Of a stretch of 64,000 nt of DNA, positions 61,701-64,000 are shown piece by piece. The position numbers and the translations under genes are program-made. Source of the DNA: Engraulis encrasicolus (lineage: Eukaryota > Chordata > Actinopteri > Clupeiformes > Engraulidae); NCBI RefSeq assembly GCF_034702125.1, contig NC_085866.1, forward strand, positions 13,503,064-13,567,063, in the 5' to 3' direction. Within the stretch, counting starts at the first letter, position 1, and each line of letters begins with the position of its first letter. The notes beneath the pieces are model-generated. The model made no database searches. It had not been told where the DNA came from and was given only the letters and a program-made list of their open reading frames with translations.

Positions 61701-63728
61701 GCACATTGTGTACACATGTCCTCTAAAACCTCCAAATAGTCTTTGAACATGCCATGAACTCTGTTGTCCCTTTATTACAATGTAGTACCAAGGCTTTTTT
61801 AGAAGGGACAAAACAAGCAAACATGCGATATACGCTGTCCTGTACACTTATTTAGTGAAACATCAGGTGCAAGCACATGCTTCCTAGAGCTCGAATCCAT
61901 TCGGAACACAACAAAACTGTTGTGAATGGAACCACCTGGATGGCTACCAGACACTGCTCCAGCAGTTCCTGTGCTTGCTTGCTACTACAGTACTTGCTGT
62001 GCATTTTGATGGTACCGGCCGAGGAGCTAAAAACATACAAACTTTTTTTCACAATTTACAATGCACAATACTTGGAATAGAAACTCTGATTTAAATTGAT
62101 AACATTGTAACTAATTTCAAGTTCAAGTTCACTCCAACCCCTATTTATTATTATTTAGTCCTGTGTTATTATCCCTCATTTTTTAACTTTATACGTATAC
62201 CCATAACCTCCATTTTTTTTGTCCCCTTCTACAGCTGGTGTCCAAGCCGCACCAGTTCGATGTGATGGTGATGCCCAACCTCTATGGCAACGTGGTGAGC
62301 AACGTGTGCGCCGGCCTGGTCGGGGGTCCCGGACTGGTGCCCGGCGCCAACTACGGCACAGACTACGCCGTCTTTGAAACGGTAAGGCGACACTTCTGAG
62401 GGAGGACACTTGGCTCCAGTTCAAGGCTTTGAAGTGTGTGGAATCCTCTGAGAGCGCCTGTTCTGCCTTTGATTTCTAGGCCACCAGGAACACGGGCAAG
62501 AGCATCGCTAACAAGAACCTCGCCAACCCCACCGCAACGCTGCTGGCTGCCTGTCTGATGCTCGACCACTTGAAGTGAGTCGCCGTTTGTCCTCGCAATT
62601 GTCTCTGTGCGTGTATGTACACGGAATATAAATACAGTGTTAATTCAACACCTAGAGAACGGATTTAACATCTTCTTCACATTGTATTTGGTCCCAGAGT
62701 ACTCTGAGTGTTGAATGAATGAATGAATGAATGAATGAATGAATGTCATTGTACAGGTACAACGAAAATGGTAAAGTGCAGATGCCTACGGTGCTTAAAA
62801 AACAACAAAACTAGCACTGCTGTTTCACTGTGTGTGTAGAGAACTTGTGTCTTTCTGTTAGTCTTTTCAGATGATGCCATTAATCTAACTGGAATATCTG
62901 ATTTGGCTTCCAAGTCATGTTGCCTGTATTGAGTCATTTGACCATGTCAGGGTTTTTTTTCTTGTGGGAAATATTTTTTGCATGAGGAAGTCAACTATTT
63001 CTCATGTCACACTTGTGTAAGAGGCAGGGCTGTTCCCATGACTGACAAGTTATGTTGGGATTTATTTACTGTATACCACTGACACAAGTTAATGCTCGTA
63101 TATAGCTACAGAAATTCAAGCATACCACTTCACTGAATTAGCTGAGAAGTCATTATTTTGCATGTAGAAAACACACAGAAACAGAAGAAAAAACACATAA
63201 ATGTAAGTCAGTCAGTTCAACCTACGTTGTGCCAGCCTTCTGGAGGAAGGAAGGTAGAATTAACTTCATGACAGTGGGAATGTGGTGCGTGTTAGTCTGT
63301 ATGATCAGTGACTTTTTTTACATGATTAGCAATATTGGTTTGTATACAGTATGACATGTTGGTCAAAGGACTTTTGTGTTCCTGTACTAGTCCGGAGGTG
63401 CTCTTTGGGTAATGTAGTTTAATGTATGTATGAAGGATTAAGGACAAGTATGAAGGACATGCAAGGCACTCTTTGTGACATCAAATTACATTTGAATTAA
63501 AAGCTTTTTATCCAAGTGTAGCACAAACTTCCCAAAACGTTATGTCACTTGAATGTCAGTAAGTCATTTGGTTAATGTAACCAATTTTGACAATATGCTC
63601 AGTATGTTGATTTTAAACAAATTTGTCTTTTAATTTTGTGGTTTCTCCTTTTTTGTCCTTGTTCCAGGCTTCATGCATATGCCAGTATGATCCGGAAAGC
63701 TGTGCACACCACTCTGTCAGAAACAAGG
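55628..63728 (+). CDS. idh3g: Isocitrate dehydrogenase [NAD] subunit gamma, mitochondrial (3' end beyond the window)
   Basis: Regulatory gamma subunit of the mitochondrial NAD-dependent isocitrate dehydrogenase of the citric-acid cycle. Exons 55628-55705, 56119-56169, (56724-56729), 57327-57424, 57535-57650, 57770-57830, 57930-58062, 58550-58683, 60013-60115, 62235-62381, 62480-62574 and 63668-63728 join in phase to 361 residues. The start [19 protein letters not shown] is Arg-rich without acids, as expected of a mitochondrial presequence. Recognisable blocks: [13 protein letters not shown] (about 57-69), [84 protein letters not shown]. They match gamma rather than alpha or beta subunits. The last about 33 residues (human MHTPDIGGQGTTSE onward) must lie in a following exon. 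All junctions are GT-AG. Confidence 0.95.
56119..56169 (+). CDS. idh3g: idh3g coding exon 2 (residues 27-43)
   Basis: 51 nt in phase 0, [17 protein letters not shown]: basic rest of the transit peptide region, poorly conserved. Acceptor ATTCAG, donor GTAAGT. Confidence 0.75.
56724..56729 (+). CDS. idh3g: Candidate idh3g 6-nt microexon (Ala-Ile)
   Basis: GCTATT flanked by a long pyrimidine-rich tract and CAG on the left and a perfect GTAAGT donor on the right. Being 6 nt it keeps phase. Inclusion yields [11 protein letters not shown], aligning with human Q-TI-PPSAKYGG; without it two residues are missing. Confidence 0.6.
57327..57424 (+). CDS. idh3g: idh3g coding exon, PPPAKYGG block (residues 46-77)
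   Basis: 98 nt, [20 protein letters not shown] and onward. Contains the dinucleotide-binding-type IPGDGIGPE motif of the isocitrate/isopropylmalate dehydrogenase family. Acceptor CTCCAG, donor GTCTGA. Confidence 0.93.
57535..57650 (+). CDS. idh3g: idh3g coding exon (residues 78-116)
   Basis: 116 nt, [20 protein letters not shown] through KRNGVALK. Acceptor CATAG, donor GTTAGT. Confidence 0.93.
57770..57830 (+). CDS. idh3g: idh3g coding exon (residues 117-136)
   Basis: 61 nt, [19 protein letters not shown]. Acceptor TGTCTAG, donor GTAGGA. Confidence 0.93.
57930..58062 (+). CDS. idh3g: idh3g coding exon (residues 137-181)
   Basis: 133 nt, [20 protein letters not shown] through [14 protein letters not shown], a conserved substrate/allosteric region. 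Acceptor ACCATAG, donor GTGAGA. Confidence 0.95.
58176..58492 (+). mobile_element. Full-length tRNA-derived SINE (family A), 317 bp
   Basis: Head GGGCAGTCATGGGTAAGCGG with B box GGTTCGACTCG; body through GGTACCCTGAGCATGGTACC; tail GAGTTTCCCAATGGGCTTTC. Exact 12-bp flanks AGCCACATCTGT at 58164-58175 and 58493-58504 mark a retrotransposition target duplication. In an idh3g intron. Confidence 0.93.
58550..58683 (+). CDS. idh3g: idh3g coding exon (residues 182-225)
   Basis: 134 nt, [20 protein letters not shown] through VTAVHKANI. Acceptor CCTTCAG, donor GTAAAT, which splits the Met codon. A full-length SINE lies in the preceding intron. Confidence 0.95.
58690..59735. other. idh3g intron: no gene recognised
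   Basis: Ordinary intron sequence. The inverted pair GCCTGGGCAAATAGCC and GGCTTTTGCCAGACG-type motifs near 58750 and 59070 may be a degraded MITE, unproven. Confidence 0.4.
59738..59910. mobile_element. hAT-like MITE, 173 bp
   Basis: CACGGCCGGATTAAT and CTTAATACGACCGTG ends; identical 8-bp flanks TGTATCTG on both sides (59730-59737, 59911-59918). Confidence 0.92.
60013..60115 (+). CDS. idh3g: idh3g coding exon (residues 226-260)
   Basis: 103 nt, [20 protein letters not shown] through MIVDNTTMQ. Acceptor ATACAG, donor GTATAT. Confidence 0.95.
60994..61281. mobile_element. hAT-like MITE, 288 bp
   Basis: CAGTGGTGGACAAAGTAAAA and TTACTTTGTCCACCACTG ends; flanked by CTGGACAT on both sides. Confidence 0.93.
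61290..61554. mobile_element. hAT-like MITE, 265 bp
   Basis: TAGGGCTGTAACGATACA and ATATCGTTACAGCCCTA ends. Flanked by CTGGACAT on both sides, sharing the left copy with the previous element. Confidence 0.93.
62235..62381 (+). CDS. idh3g: idh3g coding exon (residues 261-309)
   Basis: 147 nt in phase 0, [20 protein letters not shown] through [11 protein letters not shown]. Acceptor TCTACAG, donor GTAAGG. Confidence 0.95.
62480..62574 (+). CDS. idh3g: idh3g coding exon (residues 310-340)
   Basis: 95 nt, [20 protein letters not shown] through MLDHLK. Acceptor TTTCTAG, donor GTGAGT. Confidence 0.95.
62716..62744. repeat. (TGAA)n microsatellite
   Basis: About seven units. Confidence 0.95.
63668..63728 (+). 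CDS. idh3g: idh3g coding exon, last in the window (residues 341-361)
   Basis: 61 nt, [20 protein letters not shown]. Acceptor TTCCAG, donor GTATGC. It ends in phase 0, so at least one more exon follows outside the window. Confidence 0.92.
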
Positions 63729-63826
63729 GTATGCCATTTTTTGTATTATGTATATATTATATCATAGCAGTTTTATCAAACTGTTAGTTCCAACTGCAGT
63801 AACCTCATACCCACTTGCACTTGTGC

Positions 63827-63892
63827 TTAGATTCTTTGGAAGTTGTTCTTAGATTCTTTGGAAGTCATTCTTAGATTCTTTGGAAGTCATTC
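63827..63892. repeat. Tandem repeat, three 22-bp units
   Basis: TTAGATTCTTTGGAAGTCAT-type units; the first differs at a couple of bases. Confidence 0.95.
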
Positions 63893-64000
63893 TGAGCTAA
63901 ATGGAGGGAGGACATCGGGGGCAGACCCAGAGCTGGTTTAGAAAGCTTTGTTTTGTCAGGTAACTCAAAGTGCCTGAGATTGGTCACGGGTACTTTACTG

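Overview
The window is nuclear DNA from a ray-finned fish (teleost-like). Genes are split by GT-AG introns, dinucleotide microsatellites are abundant, and short non-autonomous DNA transposons (hAT-like and Harbinger-like) and tRNA-derived SINEs are dense. The three recognisable proteins match vertebrate families closely. I do not name a species.

Layout. From 1 to about 14.6 kb no protein-coding gene can be supported. It holds GT/CA and CT/GA microsatellites, a roughly 100-bp-unit minisatellite (413-840), a possible minus-strand promoter with a first exon (5.66-6.05 kb), and a nested transposon block (11.04-13.87 kb) containing an L2-type LINE fragment and a hAT-like element. From 14.65 to 21.27 kb lies hsd17b10 on the minus strand: six coding exons, 260 residues, complete catalytic set. 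From 21.3 to 24.5 kb there is no recognised gene, but there is a promoter-like patch with a TCTCGCGAGA motif near 23.93 kb and some unassigned splice-like signals. From 24.54 to about 53.65 kb lies fam120c on the minus strand: sixteen coding exons, about 1,073 residues, and an apparent 3' UTR of about 6.3 kb. From 55.6 kb to the right edge lies idh3g on the plus strand. It has eleven recognised exons plus a candidate 6-nt microexon, 361 residues; the last about 30 residues fall outside the window.

How the genes relate. HSD17B10 (branched-chain amino-acid and fatty-acid oxidation, and a subunit of mitochondrial RNase P) and IDH3G (regulatory subunit of the NAD-dependent isocitrate dehydrogenase) are mitochondrial enzymes. 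FAM120C is an RNA-binding-type scaffold protein with a degenerate FEN1/PIN-like N-terminus. They are not an operon. hsd17b10 and fam120c lie head-to-tail on one strand. fam120c and idh3g are divergent, with about 2 kb between their presumed starts.

Most notable observations: (1) the 3' end of fam120c exon 8, with its 5' splice site, recurs several times in the adjacent intron inside a GTAGT-rich minisatellite, and one copy is split by a Harbinger-like element; (2) a probable 6-nt idh3g microexon; (3) two hAT-like elements sharing one target, giving three copies of CTGGACAT; (4) a transposon nested with a LINE fragment and another hAT-like element; (5) fam120c acceptors whose upstream tracts are microsatellites. 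I found no CRISPR, operon-like or otherwise clearly new multi-gene system.
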